DNA from: Desulfosediminicola ganghwensis
GTDB lineage: Bacteria > Desulfobacterota > Desulfobulbia > Desulfobulbales > Desulfocapsaceae
Direction of reading: 5' to 3'
NCBI RefSeq assembly: GCF_005116675.2
Contig: NZ_CP050699.1
Coordinates: 2,379,001 to 2,443,000 of the forward strand
DNA length: 64,000 nucleotides
Within the stretch, counting starts at the first letter, position 1. Each line of letters starts with the position of its first letter. Below, in pieces: positions 36,307 to 44,285 of this stretch. Under the pieces are notes generated by a model that was not told where the DNA came from, ran no database searches, and saw only the letters and a list, made by a program, of their open reading frames with translations. The position numbers were made by a program, and so were the translations under genes.

Positions 36307-37287
36307 ATGCCTAAGTTGATCGCTTATACAGAACTTGGTCTGGTGAACACCAGGAAAATGTTTCAGGATGCAATGAAAGGGCAATATGCAGTTCCTGCCT
36401 ATAACTTTAACAATATGGAACAGCTACAGGCCATTATCACGGCCTGTGCCGAGTCCAACTCGCCGGTAATACTTCAGGTATCGGGAAGTGCAAGAAAATA
36501 TGCCAACCCGGTTTTTCTACCCTGCATGGTGAAAGGAGCAGTCGAAATGGCCAGGGAAATGGGCAGCACTATCCCTGTAGCCCTGCATCTGGATCATGGC
36601 AGCAGCCTTGAGCTGGCAAAGGAGTGTATTGATAGCGGGTTCTCTTCGGTAATGATTGATGCTTCACATCACTCGTTTGAGGAAAACATTCGTCTCACTG
36701 CTGATGTCGTCAAATATGCCCATGAGCGTGATGTCACGGTAGAGGCTGAACTCGGTGTGCTGGCCGGTGTTGAGGATGAGGTTTCCCATGAAGTTTCCAG
36801 TTATACCCAGCCGGACGAGGTAGAGGAATTTGTCGAGAAGAGTGGGGCTGACAGTCTGGCCATCTCCATTGGCACCTCTCATGGCGCCTACAAATTCAAG
36901 TTGAAGCCGGGTGAACCTCCGCCAACTTTGCGATTCGATATTCTGGAGGAGATCGAACGTCGTCTCCCCGGCTATCCGATCGTGCTGCACGGCGCATCAT
37001 CTGTTACTCCGGAGCATGTGAAGATGATAAATACCTACGGCGGCAAGATGGATAGCGCGGTGGGGATTCCAGCCGAGCAGTTGCGTCGTGCAGCCAAGTC
37101 AGCAGTTTGCAAAATTAATATCGACAGTGACGGCAGACTCGCGATGACAGCAATAATACGAAAAATTTTTGCTGAAAATCCAGGAGAATTCGATCCACGA
37201 AAATATCTGGGGCCTGCCCGCGATGAGTTAATATCACTCATTAAAGATAAAAACACCAATGTGCTGGGCAGTGCCGGTAACGGCTAA
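36307..37287 (+). CDS. fba: Class II fructose-1,6-bisphosphate aldolase
   Basis: A 326-residue zinc aldolase. The catalytic Asp and zinc His are in VALHLDHGSS, and further zinc ligands are in the GVLAGVEDEV, GTSHGAYKF and LHGASSV regions. The bisphosphate site has KINIDSDGRLAMTAIIRK. The extended length and KYLGPARDEL tail fit the type B class II family (Fba/GatY/KbaY). It reversibly splits fructose 1,6-bisphosphate to DHAP and glyceraldehyde 3-phosphate; a tagatose bisphosphate substrate cannot be excluded. It follows the PfkB kinase gene on the same strand. Confidence 0.93.
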   Translation: MPKLIAYTELGLVNTRKMFQDAMKGQYAVPAYNFNNMEQLQAIITACAESNSPVILQVSGSARKYANPVFLPCMVKGAVEMAREMGSTIPVALHLDHGSSLELAKECIDSGFSSVMIDASHHSFEENIRLTADVVKYAHERDVTVEAELGVLAGVEDEVSHEVSSYTQPDEVEEFVEKSGADSLAISIGTSHGAYKFKLKPGEPPPTLRFDILEEIERRLPGYPIVLHGASSVTPEHVKMINTYGGKMDSAVGIPAEQLRRAAKSAVCKINIDSDGRLAMTAIIRKIFAENPGEFDPRKYLGPARDELISLIKDKNTNVLGSAGNG

Positions 37288-37455
37288 CTCTTTTTCATGG
37301 CCATTATGGCGGAATTTCACCTGCTGCCCATCAGCATTGTAAAGTGAGGCGCAGCTGTGGTGAAGATTATTCATTCCTCGAATGAGTAATCCGGCTATCC
37401 TGCCTTGAAGAATTTGTGAAAAAATCTCAAGTTATGTACTATATGCAGCAGTGTG

Positions 37456-37492
37456 GCCGGGACGTTGGCTGAACAACGTCCCGGCTTTTTTT
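37456..37492 (+). terminator. Perfect rho-independent terminator
   Basis: A 12-bp perfect stem (37456-37467 with 37474-37485), a 6-nt loop and seven T residues. It lies 168 bases after the aldolase stop and 26 before the next start, and it excludes the longer reading of that gene. Confidence 0.93.
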
Positions 37493-37518
37493 GTAATGTT
37501 ATCATTATAGAGGTGTAT

Positions 37519-37863
37519 ATGAGAAAAATTATCGTAATCCTGGCATGTTTGCTGGCAGCAGGCCCGGCATTCGCGGGGAAAGATCACGGCAAGCACAATG
37601 GTAAAGCTCTGCCGCCAGGACTTCAGAAAAAGGTTGAGCGCGGTGATGACTTGCCTCCCGGTTGGCAGAAGAAGCTTACCAGGGGGTCGATTATGGGGGA
37701 TGAGTACTATTCCCGGTCGGTGGTGATTCCTCGTACCTCACCAGAATATGTTCCTTATAAAACCCCGGGGACGGAGTTACTCAAAATTCAGGATAATATT
37801 TATAGAATCAAACGGGATACCAGAGAGATCGTTGATATTGTCACCGGCAAGGGAGGCCACTGA
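37519..37863 (+). CDS. Small secreted basic protein
   Basis: A 114-residue protein with a clear signal peptide (MRKIIVILACLLAAGPAFAG). The mature part starts KDHGKHNGKA and repeats a motif: LPPGLQKKVERGDDLPPGWQKKL, found in periplasmic RcnB-like and other small unnamed proteins. The C-terminus (LLKIQDNIYRIKRDTREIVDIV) looks like a small beta unit. ATG 37519 follows AGAGGTG. It is probably periplasmic; function unknown. Confidence 0.75.
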   Translation: MRKIIVILACLLAAGPAFAGKDHGKHNGKALPPGLQKKVERGDDLPPGWQKKLTRGSIMGDEYYSRSVVIPRTSPEYVPYKTPGTELLKIQDNIYRIKRDTREIVDIVTGKGGH

Positions 37864-37973
37864 TCGCCTGATCAGGCAATCAGTACAATTCCCTGCGGGC
37901 AAATTTGAAATTGAGCCCAAGCTTTTATAGCTGTGGATTCCTTAGGGGGGAAGCCCGCTGCCGGCTCAGGAGA

Positions 37974-38720
37974 ATGGATGTGAGAATTGGAGTATTGTCG
38001 GATATTCATAGTAATGTTTTTGCGCTGGAGTCGGTGCTGGAAGATCTTCAACATAGAGATGTCGATGCCATAGTCGACCTCGGAGACATTGTCTACGGCC
38101 CCATCGCTCCCCGGGCAACCTGTGAGCTTTTGCAGGAGCAGTCGATAAAGCATGTGCAGGGTAATCAGGACCGTATGCTCCATGAAGTAAAAGATCCTGA
38201 AATAGCAAACAATCCTACCCTGCAGCTGATGCTTGACGAGCTGTCAACAGACCAGTTGACCTGGCTGAAGGCATTACCCTATGACCTGTATTTGGAAGAT
38301 GATGTGTATCTCTGTCACGGTTCTCCGCGAAGTGATACGGATTATCTGTTAGAAGATATATCCGGTGGAACCCCGAGGGTAAAAGAAGATAGCGCAATTT
38401 TGAAGATGCTGGGCAATGTTACAGCACCGCTTATCCTCTGCGGGCATACCCACGTGCCCCGTATCGTCGAACTCTCCACCGGTCAGATCGTTGTAAATGC
38501 AGGCAGTGTTGGGCTTCCGGCCTACAGGGATGACCTCCCTGAAGTTTATCGGATGGAGAATTTTTCCCATCATGCAAACTATTCTATAGTTGATAAACGT
38601 TCCGTCGGCTGGTGTATTGAGCAGATTCGCGTGCCGTATGACTTCGGCAGAGCACTGGAGATGGTCCGCAGCAATCAGCGCGAGAATTGGGTGAGATTGC
38701 TGGAGGAGGGGAGAGCCTGA
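37974..38720 (+). CDS. Metallophosphoesterase (YfcE/diadenosine tetraphosphatase-like)
   Basis: A 248-residue calcineurin-like phosphoesterase. Metal ligands appear as IGVLSDIHSN (D-x-H), DAIVDLGDIVYGP (GD), HVQGNQD (GN-x-D), YLCHGSPRS and LCGHTHVPRI (GH-x-H), then VNAGSVGLP. This is the YfcE/MJ0936 group of broad phosphodiesterases. ATG 37974 is used because CAGGAGA precedes it and the family starts here; the longer frame adds 23 unrelated residues. Confidence 0.88.
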   Translation: MDVRIGVLSDIHSNVFALESVLEDLQHRDVDAIVDLGDIVYGPIAPRATCELLQEQSIKHVQGNQDRMLHEVKDPEIANNPTLQLMLDELSTDQLTWLKALPYDLYLEDDVYLCHGSPRSDTDYLLEDISGGTPRVKEDSAILKMLGNVTAPLILCGHTHVPRIVELSTGQIVVNAGSVGLPAYRDDLPEVYRMENFSHHANYSIVDKRSVGWCIEQIRVPYDFGRALEMVRSNQRENWVRLLEEGRA

Positions 38721-38733
38721 TAGGTCTTCTCGT

Positions 38734-39150
38734 TTATTCTATCTTTTTCCGCAGTTTTTTTACCTGACTGTGTTTTGTCTTGCTTTCAAGCCGACGTTTA
38801 TGGGCAGCCTTGCTTGGCTTGGTTGGTTTGCGTTTCTTGTGCACCACTGTTGCCTGGCGGATGAATTCTGCCAACCGGTTTAAGGCATCTTCTCTGTTTT
38901 TTTCCAGGCTTCTGAATTGCTGAGCTTTGATGATTAACGCGCCGTCTGAAGTGATGCGCTTGTCGGGCAGGGCTATCAGTCGTTCTTTGATATGTTGTGG
39001 TAATGATGAGCCGTAAATGTCAAATCGCAGATGTACGGCGCTCGATACCTTGTTGACATTCTGGCCCCCTGCACCTTGAGCCCTGATTGCGGTAAACTCC
39101 ACCTCGTTTTCGGGCAGTGAGAGAGAGGGGGTAATTTGTAATCTTGCCAT
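38734..39150 (-). CDS. arfB: Alternative ribosome-rescue factor ArfB (YaeJ)
   Basis: A 138-residue peptidyl-tRNA hydrolase that frees stalled ribosomes. The GGQ motif is in AIRAQGAGGQNVNKV (about residues 21-35), and the basic tail (KKRKPTKPSKAAHKRRLESKTKHSQVKKLRKK) is the part that enters the empty mRNA channel. Length matches E. coli ArfB (140). It is convergent with the phosphoesterase gene, with 13 bases between. The start MARLQITPSLSLPENEVEF fits the family. Confidence 0.93.
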   Translation of the reverse strand: MARLQITPSLSLPENEVEFTAIRAQGAGGQNVNKVSSAVHLRFDIYGSSLPQHIKERLIALPDKRITSDGALIIKAQQFRSLEKNREDALNRLAEFIRQATVVHKKRKPTKPSKAAHKRRLESKTKHSQVKKLRKKIE

Positions 39151-39340
39151 GATGTTATCCCTGACTAATAGTAATGTTAGACGCGATGTTGATATAATTC
39201 TTTGGATTTGCTATGTTTTTTTTGAAGGCCATTTTGGGGAAAAGTGGTTGCGAGGTCAAGAGAAGAAGGTATTCTACACGATCCTGACATAAAATCTTCT
39301 CTAAATCTTTATTAAATATAGTTCATTATCGGGGGAAATA

Positions 39341-40546
39341 ATGGAGAATGGCAATATTCGGTGTCCCAAGTGCACGCATGAACAGGACGGCGGTACCGAA
39401 TGTGAGGTGTGTGGAGTTATTTTTGCACGCTATCAACAGATTCTGGCCAGAAAAGCCAAAGCACTCGAAGAGCAGCGGGCCAGACAGGAAGAACTGGCGC
39501 AAAAAAGTAAAGGTGCTGGTAAGGGGCCGCTCATTGCGATAACCGTGCTGATGTTGGTCGTCCTGACTGCCGGTGCCACGTACTATCTTGTCCGACCCGA
39601 TTCCCCGACCCCGTCAGGCGAGCAACTCGCCAATGTGGTTCCTGAGCAAAAGATAACAGAGGCTGAGCAGAAATTGCCGGTTCCGGCTGCGGCTGAATCG
39701 AGTCGAAATTCGGAAAATCAGTCAAACTCGGCTCCGGGACAGGATACCAGGCAATTGAGAGCAAGCGGTGGCACTATCGAGCAGGCAAGAAGAGCTACGG
39801 TATCCATTGAAACCCCCTGGGGGACAGGCTCTGGTTTTTTTATCAACGACAACTATATAGTTACCAACCGTCATGTTATTGAGCTCGATCAGAATCAGCT
39901 TGCCGAGTTTCGCAGAAAAGTGGAGGCAACCCGCGATCTGGTCGAACTGGAGAAGAAAAAACTTGGTGACTATCGGGCCGAGATGAAACGTCTACCCCAG
40001 GGAGCAACCCGCAGCCAGCTCGCGATTATCATTAAAGAGAGTGAACGGGAGCTGAATAAGGTGCTCCCCCGGTTGCAGGAAGCGGAAGAACGGCTCAGCA
40101 GAATGGAAGATAGCCTGCTGCCGTCTGATATCAAGATCATCCTTGCCGACGGCGCCAGTCATTCTGCCAATTACCTGATGGTAAGTGAAAAGCACGACCT
40201 GGCGATTATGTCTCTTTATGTCAAAGATACGCCATATCTTAAACGGGCACCCAAGAACGTTCCAATCCAGCAGGGGGACAAGGTTTTCACCATTGGCAGC
40301 CCGGTAGGGCTGAGGAATACCGTCACCTCCGGAGTTTTTTCCGGTTACAGGAAAGATGGTGCCAGCGGCAAGGTCTTTCTGCAGACCGACGCTCCGATCA
40401 ACCCCGGCAACAGCGGCGGCCCTCTGATCGATGAGCGTGGCTATGTCCATGGGGTGAACACCATGATAATTAAGGATACCGAAGGCATAGGTTTTGCGAT
40501 TCCGATTGCGACGGTTTTCGAGGAGTTCGGTTCATCGATCTATTGA
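39341..40546 (+). CDS. Membrane-anchored trypsin-like serine protease with zinc ribbon and coiled-coil insert
   Basis: A 401-residue protein. Residues 8-30 hold a zinc-ribbon-like CPKC...CEVC, then a charged helix, a membrane segment (PLIAITVLMLVVLTAGATYYLV, about 67-88) and a low-complexity linker. The S1C-like protease domain (about 145-400) has catalytic His178 (VTNRHV), Asp286 (KHDLAIM) and Ser358 (GNSGGP). A stretch of about 75 residues between His and Asp is a charged coiled coil (LAEFRRKVEATRDLVELEKKKLGDY and on), not seen in DegP. No PDZ domain. The protease faces the periplasm if the ribbon is cytoplasmic. GGGGGAAATA precedes the ATG. Confidence 0.87.
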   Translation: MENGNIRCPKCTHEQDGGTECEVCGVIFARYQQILARKAKALEEQRARQEELAQKSKGAGKGPLIAITVLMLVVLTAGATYYLVRPDSPTPSGEQLANVVPEQKITEAEQKLPVPAAAESSRNSENQSNSAPGQDTRQLRASGGTIEQARRATVSIETPWGTGSGFFINDNYIVTNRHVIELDQNQLAEFRRKVEATRDLVELEKKKLGDYRAEMKRLPQGATRSQLAIIIKESERELNKVLPRLQEAEERLSRMEDSLLPSDIKIILADGASHSANYLMVSEKHDLAIMSLYVKDTPYLKRAPKNVPIQQGDKVFTIGSPVGLRNTVTSGVFSGYRKDGASGKVFLQTDAPINPGNSGGPLIDERGYVHGVNTMIIKDTEGIGFAIPIATVFEEFGSSIY

Positions 40547-40720
40547 ACGCAGGGCTCTGTTGAACGTCTCTTCAGAACTCTCTTCTGCTCAGCTATCGTT
40601 TGCTTCAGCGAGCATTTTGCTGAGAAACAAGAGAAACCGAGACACATCAATGCATTGGGATGATTCTAGTTTATTTTAATAGGGCAAAGCAATCCTGAGG
40701 AATTGGGGCCAGGAGAAAGC

Positions 40721-40757
40721 GCGACAGGCTCGAAGCCATGTACTTCGTGCCTGTCGT
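40721..40757 (-). terminator. Hairpin terminator after pyk
   Basis: A stem of about 15 bp (40721-40735 with 40743-40757, one mismatch) with a 7-nt loop, 20 bases beyond the pyk stop on the minus strand. It is followed by a modest CTTTCTCCTGG tail. Confidence 0.65.
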
Positions 40758-40776
40758 TTCATTGGATGGGATGGGA

Positions 40777-42531
40777 CTATTTACCGCGTAGACTGCCGTA
40801 GCATATCTGACCGGTTGAACCATCGATCGTCACGGTCTGGTCATTTTCAAACAGCTTGGTGGCATTGGTCACGTTGCAGATAACCGGTATCCCCAGTTCA
40901 CGCCCAATAATGGCAGCATGAGAGGTAAGACCGGCTTGCTCGGCAATTATGCCGCGAACAGAGGTAAGTTTATCCAGCATCGAATGATCGGTCCCCTCTA
41001 AAACGACAATGGATTCCTTTGGCAGGTTGTTCCAGTCTTCTTCCGATTCGATGATGCGCACCGTACCATCGGTGATTGCAGAACCGATACCCTGACCAGT
41101 AAAGCAGACATCAGCGACAGTATGTACTTTCAGCATATTGGTCGTGCCTATGGTTTGAATGGGGAGGCCTGCGGTAATGACTACCAGGTCTCCGTTTTTA
41201 ATCAGCTGCGCCTGGGTGGAAGCGTGAATGGACATATCCAGCTGTTCGTCCATATTCGATGCGGGAGCGCAGAGTAAAGGCACTACGCCGCGAATCAGCT
41301 GAAGCTGGCGAATTGCGTCTTTGCTGGGGCTTGCTGCAATAATAGGAGCTTTGGGGCGATATCTTGCCACCATCCTGGCGGTGGAACCTGAAGTGGTGGT
41401 AGCGATTATAGCTGCGGCTTCAAGATCGGCGGCGGTGGCGCAACTGGCGTAAGAAATGGCGTCGGTCACTACCGGTCGACGGTGTCTCAGCCCTGCGGCA
41501 AGAATCTCCTCGTAGTTCAGCGAAGATTCAGCTATCTGCGCACAGCGGGTAAGAAAATTTAAAGCATCGATGGGGTTCTTGCCCACAGCGGTTTCGGCGG
41601 AGAGCATTACCGCATCAGTGCCGTCAAAGATGGCGTTGGTCACATCGCTTGCTTCGGCCCTGGTGGGGGTGGGATTGGTGATCATCGACTCCAGCATCTG
41701 AGTGGCAGTGATAACCGGTTTGCCGGCGAAATTGGCAGCGCGAATAAGCATTTTCTGGATAACCGGAACTTCCTCGGCCGGCATCTCAACTCCGAGATCG
41801 CCACGGGCCACCATCAACCCATCGGCAGCGTTAATAATTTCGTCGATGTTTTCCACGCCCTGGCGGTTCTCGATTTTCGCGATAATCGCCTGGCGGCCAC
41901 CATTGTCTTCGATGATTTTTCGTACCGCCCAGACATCGTCTGCCTGGCGCACAAAAGAGGCGGCTATAAAATCGACACCCTGCTTCACACCGAAGGCGAT
42001 GTCCTCTTCGTCTTTTTGCGATAATGAAGGCAGGTTGACCTGCATGTCCGGCAGAGCCACACGTTTTCTGCTGGAGAGGGAGCCGCCCACCAGCACTCTG
42101 GTGTAGACGTCATCACCTTCTATGTGCATAACTTCAAGTGCCATCTTACCATCATCGAGCAGTACTTTGCAGCCGACTTCAACGTCACTGGCAAAACCGG
42201 TATAGTTTACACCTATACGCTCTTTGCTTGCGTCCTCCGGTTTTATCATGGTCCCGTTGAGGATCAGCTCCTGGCCCGGGATCAGGCCGATATTTCCATC
42301 AAGCTCCTGCACCCTCATCTCAGGGCCGCGCGTATCGAGCAGGATAGCTGTGTCGGCATCCGCCTCTCTACGAGCCTCCTTGACCACGGCGATCAGGCGC
42401 TCATGGCTTTCACGATCGCCATGGGAGAGGTTGATGCGGGCGACATTCATGCCGGCTTTGATAAAGTTCACCAGCTGATCGACAGACTGGCTCTGGGGCC
42501 CCAGGGTGGCAATAATCTTGGTCTTGTTCAT
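40777..42531 (-). CDS. pyk: Pyruvate kinase with C-terminal PEP-utiliser domain
   Basis: A 584-residue glycolytic enzyme that makes ATP and pyruvate from PEP and ADP. The N-terminus is TKIIATLGPQSQSVDQL, then VARINLSHGDRESH, LLDTRGPEMRV, the catalytic-lysine region IIAKIENRQGVENIDEII, MVARGDLGVEMPAEEVP and ATQMLESMI. After the usual 470 residues an extra domain has GIIAEQAGLTSHAAIIGRELGIPVICNV, the swivelling His motif of PEP synthase and PPDK, as in Bacillus-type pyruvate kinases. It completes the glycolytic set with the kinase and aldolase nearby. Confidence 0.96.
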   Translation of the reverse strand: MNKTKIIATLGPQSQSVDQLVNFIKAGMNVARINLSHGDRESHERLIAVVKEARREADADTAILLDTRGPEMRVQELDGNIGLIPGQELILNGTMIKPEDASKERIGVNYTGFASDVEVGCKVLLDDGKMALEVMHIEGDDVYTRVLVGGSLSSRKRVALPDMQVNLPSLSQKDEEDIAFGVKQGVDFIAASFVRQADDVWAVRKIIEDNGGRQAIIAKIENRQGVENIDEIINAADGLMVARGDLGVEMPAEEVPVIQKMLIRAANFAGKPVITATQMLESMITNPTPTRAEASDVTNAIFDGTDAVMLSAETAVGKNPIDALNFLTRCAQIAESSLNYEEILAAGLRHRRPVVTDAISYASCATAADLEAAAIIATTTSGSTARMVARYRPKAPIIAASPSKDAIRQLQLIRGVVPLLCAPASNMDEQLDMSIHASTQAQLIKNGDLVVITAGLPIQTIGTTNMLKVHTVADVCFTGQGIGSAITDGTVRIIESEEDWNNLPKESIVVLEGTDHSMLDKLTSVRGIIAEQAGLTSHAAIIGRELGIPVICNVTNATKLFENDQTVTIDGSTGQICYGSLRGK

Positions 42532-42843
42532 GGTGATGTCACTTACACTTTATAAAACAGGTGAAAAAGCTGAGCTCTTTGAGAGTAGCGTGCACTTAAT
42601 TGAATCGTCAAAACTCTTTTGCTATAAGAAACTTCATTTCAAACATGATTACTACAGTGGTTACAAAAGAAAAAGAAGAAAAATAACAAAGCAAAACAGA
42701 TGAGTTCAGCTGATGAAGGGCTTCAGGATTACTGATGTGCGTGGCTCCGGTAAACGGCTGTCAGATAATGATCCGACTCAGGTTGTTTATCGATTCTCTA
42801 CAACATGTTAGCAGAGAAAAAGGGCATGTATGTTCAGTGTACA
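42532..42843. other. Region upstream of pyk
   Basis: About 312 bases, very A-rich near 42640-42710, holding the pyk promoter on the minus strand and the end of the acetyltransferase gene. No terminator, repeat or RNA was recognised. Confidence 0.35.
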
Positions 42844-43353
42844 CTAGGCCCGGTGGGCAGTGACCTTTTTTTCGTAGCAGTAAAATCTGCCTTTTCGAAA
42901 TTTCACCATACCGGCTCTATGATAGCCAAGCCTTTCATAGAGAATCAGTGCCCTTGGGTTGTTGGCAAACGCGTCGAGGCGGATTGTGTCATAGCCGTTT
43001 TTAGCAGCCATGGCCTCGGCGTGATGCATCAGCTTTGTGGCAAAGCCTCTGGACTGGCAGTTGGGGGAGACGGTGAGGCGATGGATGACAAGTACCCGGC
43101 CGCTATTGCGCCAGGCCACTTCACTGTACTCCGGTGCCTCTTGCCTGTTGATCGTGATAAAGCCGCAAATCGTGCCATGGCGGCTTGTGACGTACATCTC
43201 CTGTTGCCGGATGTCGGTTTCCAGGATCTCCCTGTCCGGGTAAATCTCGTCCCACTGATCGATGTTATGGGCTCTCATGTGCTGTATAGCGTCTTGCACA
43301 ATTGCCTCTATCACAGGATAATCGAAAAGCTTGGCAGGTCGTATGGTGTTCAC
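42844..43353 (-). CDS. GNAT-family N-acetyltransferase
   Basis: A 169-residue acetyltransferase. The core is IRPAKLFDYPVIEAIVQDAI, then VIHRLTVSPNCQSRGFATKLMHHAEAMA (Q-x-R-G-F-A/G acetyl-CoA loop) and NNPRALILYERLGYHRAGMV. The WDEIYPDREILETDI region near residues 34-48 is typical of RimI-like proteins of unknown acceptor. It is transcribed towards pyk, with 312 bases between. Confidence 0.88.
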   Translation of the reverse strand: MNTIRPAKLFDYPVIEAIVQDAIQHMRAHNIDQWDEIYPDREILETDIRQQEMYVTSRHGTICGFITINRQEAPEYSEVAWRNSGRVLVIHRLTVSPNCQSRGFATKLMHHAEAMAAKNGYDTIRLDAFANNPRALILYERLGYHRAGMVKFRKGRFYCYEKKVTAHRA

Positions 43354-43538
43354 CCTGAAGTTTGTCCTTTGTTGCAGAGCCTGCAGGTTAGCCCCGGCAT
43401 CTTGTTCAAATCGATGGAATTGTTGGCTAATGTAAACCTAGCGCAAAAATAGCTTTGGGCAACCATTTATCTCACCAACCCTGGACAAAGGCGGAAAATA
43501 ATGAAAATCTGTCGGAATAGTCAGGATTCACACAGAAC

Positions 43539-43566
43539 TTGAATGGATTTTGTGCTGTGCTATAGT
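43539..43566 (+). promoter_or_regulatory. Candidate sigma-70 promoter for the FKBP isomerase gene
   Basis: TTGAAT (43539-43544), a 16-bp spacer and TATAGT (43561-43566), giving a leader of about 230 bases before the isomerase start. It lies in the 450-base gap 43354-43803, where nothing else stands out. Confidence 0.5.
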
Positions 43567-43803
43567 GCCAGTTCATCGGTTACATGACCTGTGCAGCTCA
43601 TTCTCGGGGATTGGGGGATATTCGCAATGCCTGTGAGAAATACGGGTGAAAGGTGATAATCGGTGCATCAGGTAAAGGGCGGAGATATTTTTCGAGTCAG
43701 ATGGAGCAATCAGGAAATTAATGATTAATATCTGGCTTCAATCGTGAATGTAAAACCGTTTACTCAGTGCGATATTTATACATTATTAAAACAAGGAGCA
43801 GTG

Positions 43804-44232
43804 ATGCAGCAGGTAAAAAATGGTGACACAGTAAAAGTACATTACACAGGTACTCTTGAAGATGGTTCAGTTTTTGATAGCTCAGAGGGACACGATCCAC
43901 TTGAATTCACAGTAGGCAGCGGCCAGGTTATTGCTGGTTTTGATAACGCTGTGACCGGAATGGCTATCGGTGAGAAGAAGAGTGTATTTATTCCATGCGC
44001 AGAGGCTTACGGTGAAGCAAACTCTGACCTGGTGATGACTGTTCCCCAGGAGCAGGTACCACCCGATCTGAAGCCTGAAGTTGGTATGCTTCTCGAGGTT
44101 GGTGGTGCAAATGGTGAAGTGCTTAGAGTTACAGTGGTTGAAGTTTCTGAAGAGGTCATCATCCTCGATGCCAATCCACCGCTGGCAGGAAAAGATCTTA
44201 CCTTTGCTCTGGAACTGGTCTCTATAGGCTAG
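43804..44232 (+). CDS. FKBP-type peptidyl-prolyl isomerase (SlyD/SlpA-like)
   Basis: A 142-residue protein with the split FKBP domain of the SlyD/SlpA group: VHYTGTLEDGSVFDSSEG, then GSGQVIAGFDNAVTGMAIGEKKSVFIP. An insert-in-flap domain follows (YGEANSDLVMTVPQEQVPPDLKPEVGMLLEV), and then DANPPLAGKDLTFALELV. The His-rich metal tail of E. coli SlyD is missing. It catalyses cis/trans proline isomerisation and probably acts as a chaperone. ATG 43804 follows AAGGAG; the frame is open further upstream without family match. Confidence 0.92.
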   Translation: MQQVKNGDTVKVHYTGTLEDGSVFDSSEGHDPLEFTVGSGQVIAGFDNAVTGMAIGEKKSVFIPCAEAYGEANSDLVMTVPQEQVPPDLKPEVGMLLEVGGANGEVLRVTVVEVSEEVIILDANPPLAGKDLTFALELVSIG

Positions 44233-44250
44233 AACGGTACCAAAGTTATC

Positions 44251-44285
44251 AAACCCGGTACGAACCATCGTCACCGGGTTTTTTT
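44251..44285 (+). terminator. Terminator after the FKBP gene, probably bidirectional
   Basis: AAACCCGGT (44251-44259) pairs perfectly with ACCGGGTTT (44273-44281), and seven T residues run from 44279. It touches the last bases of the convergent radical SAM gene. Confidence 0.85.
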
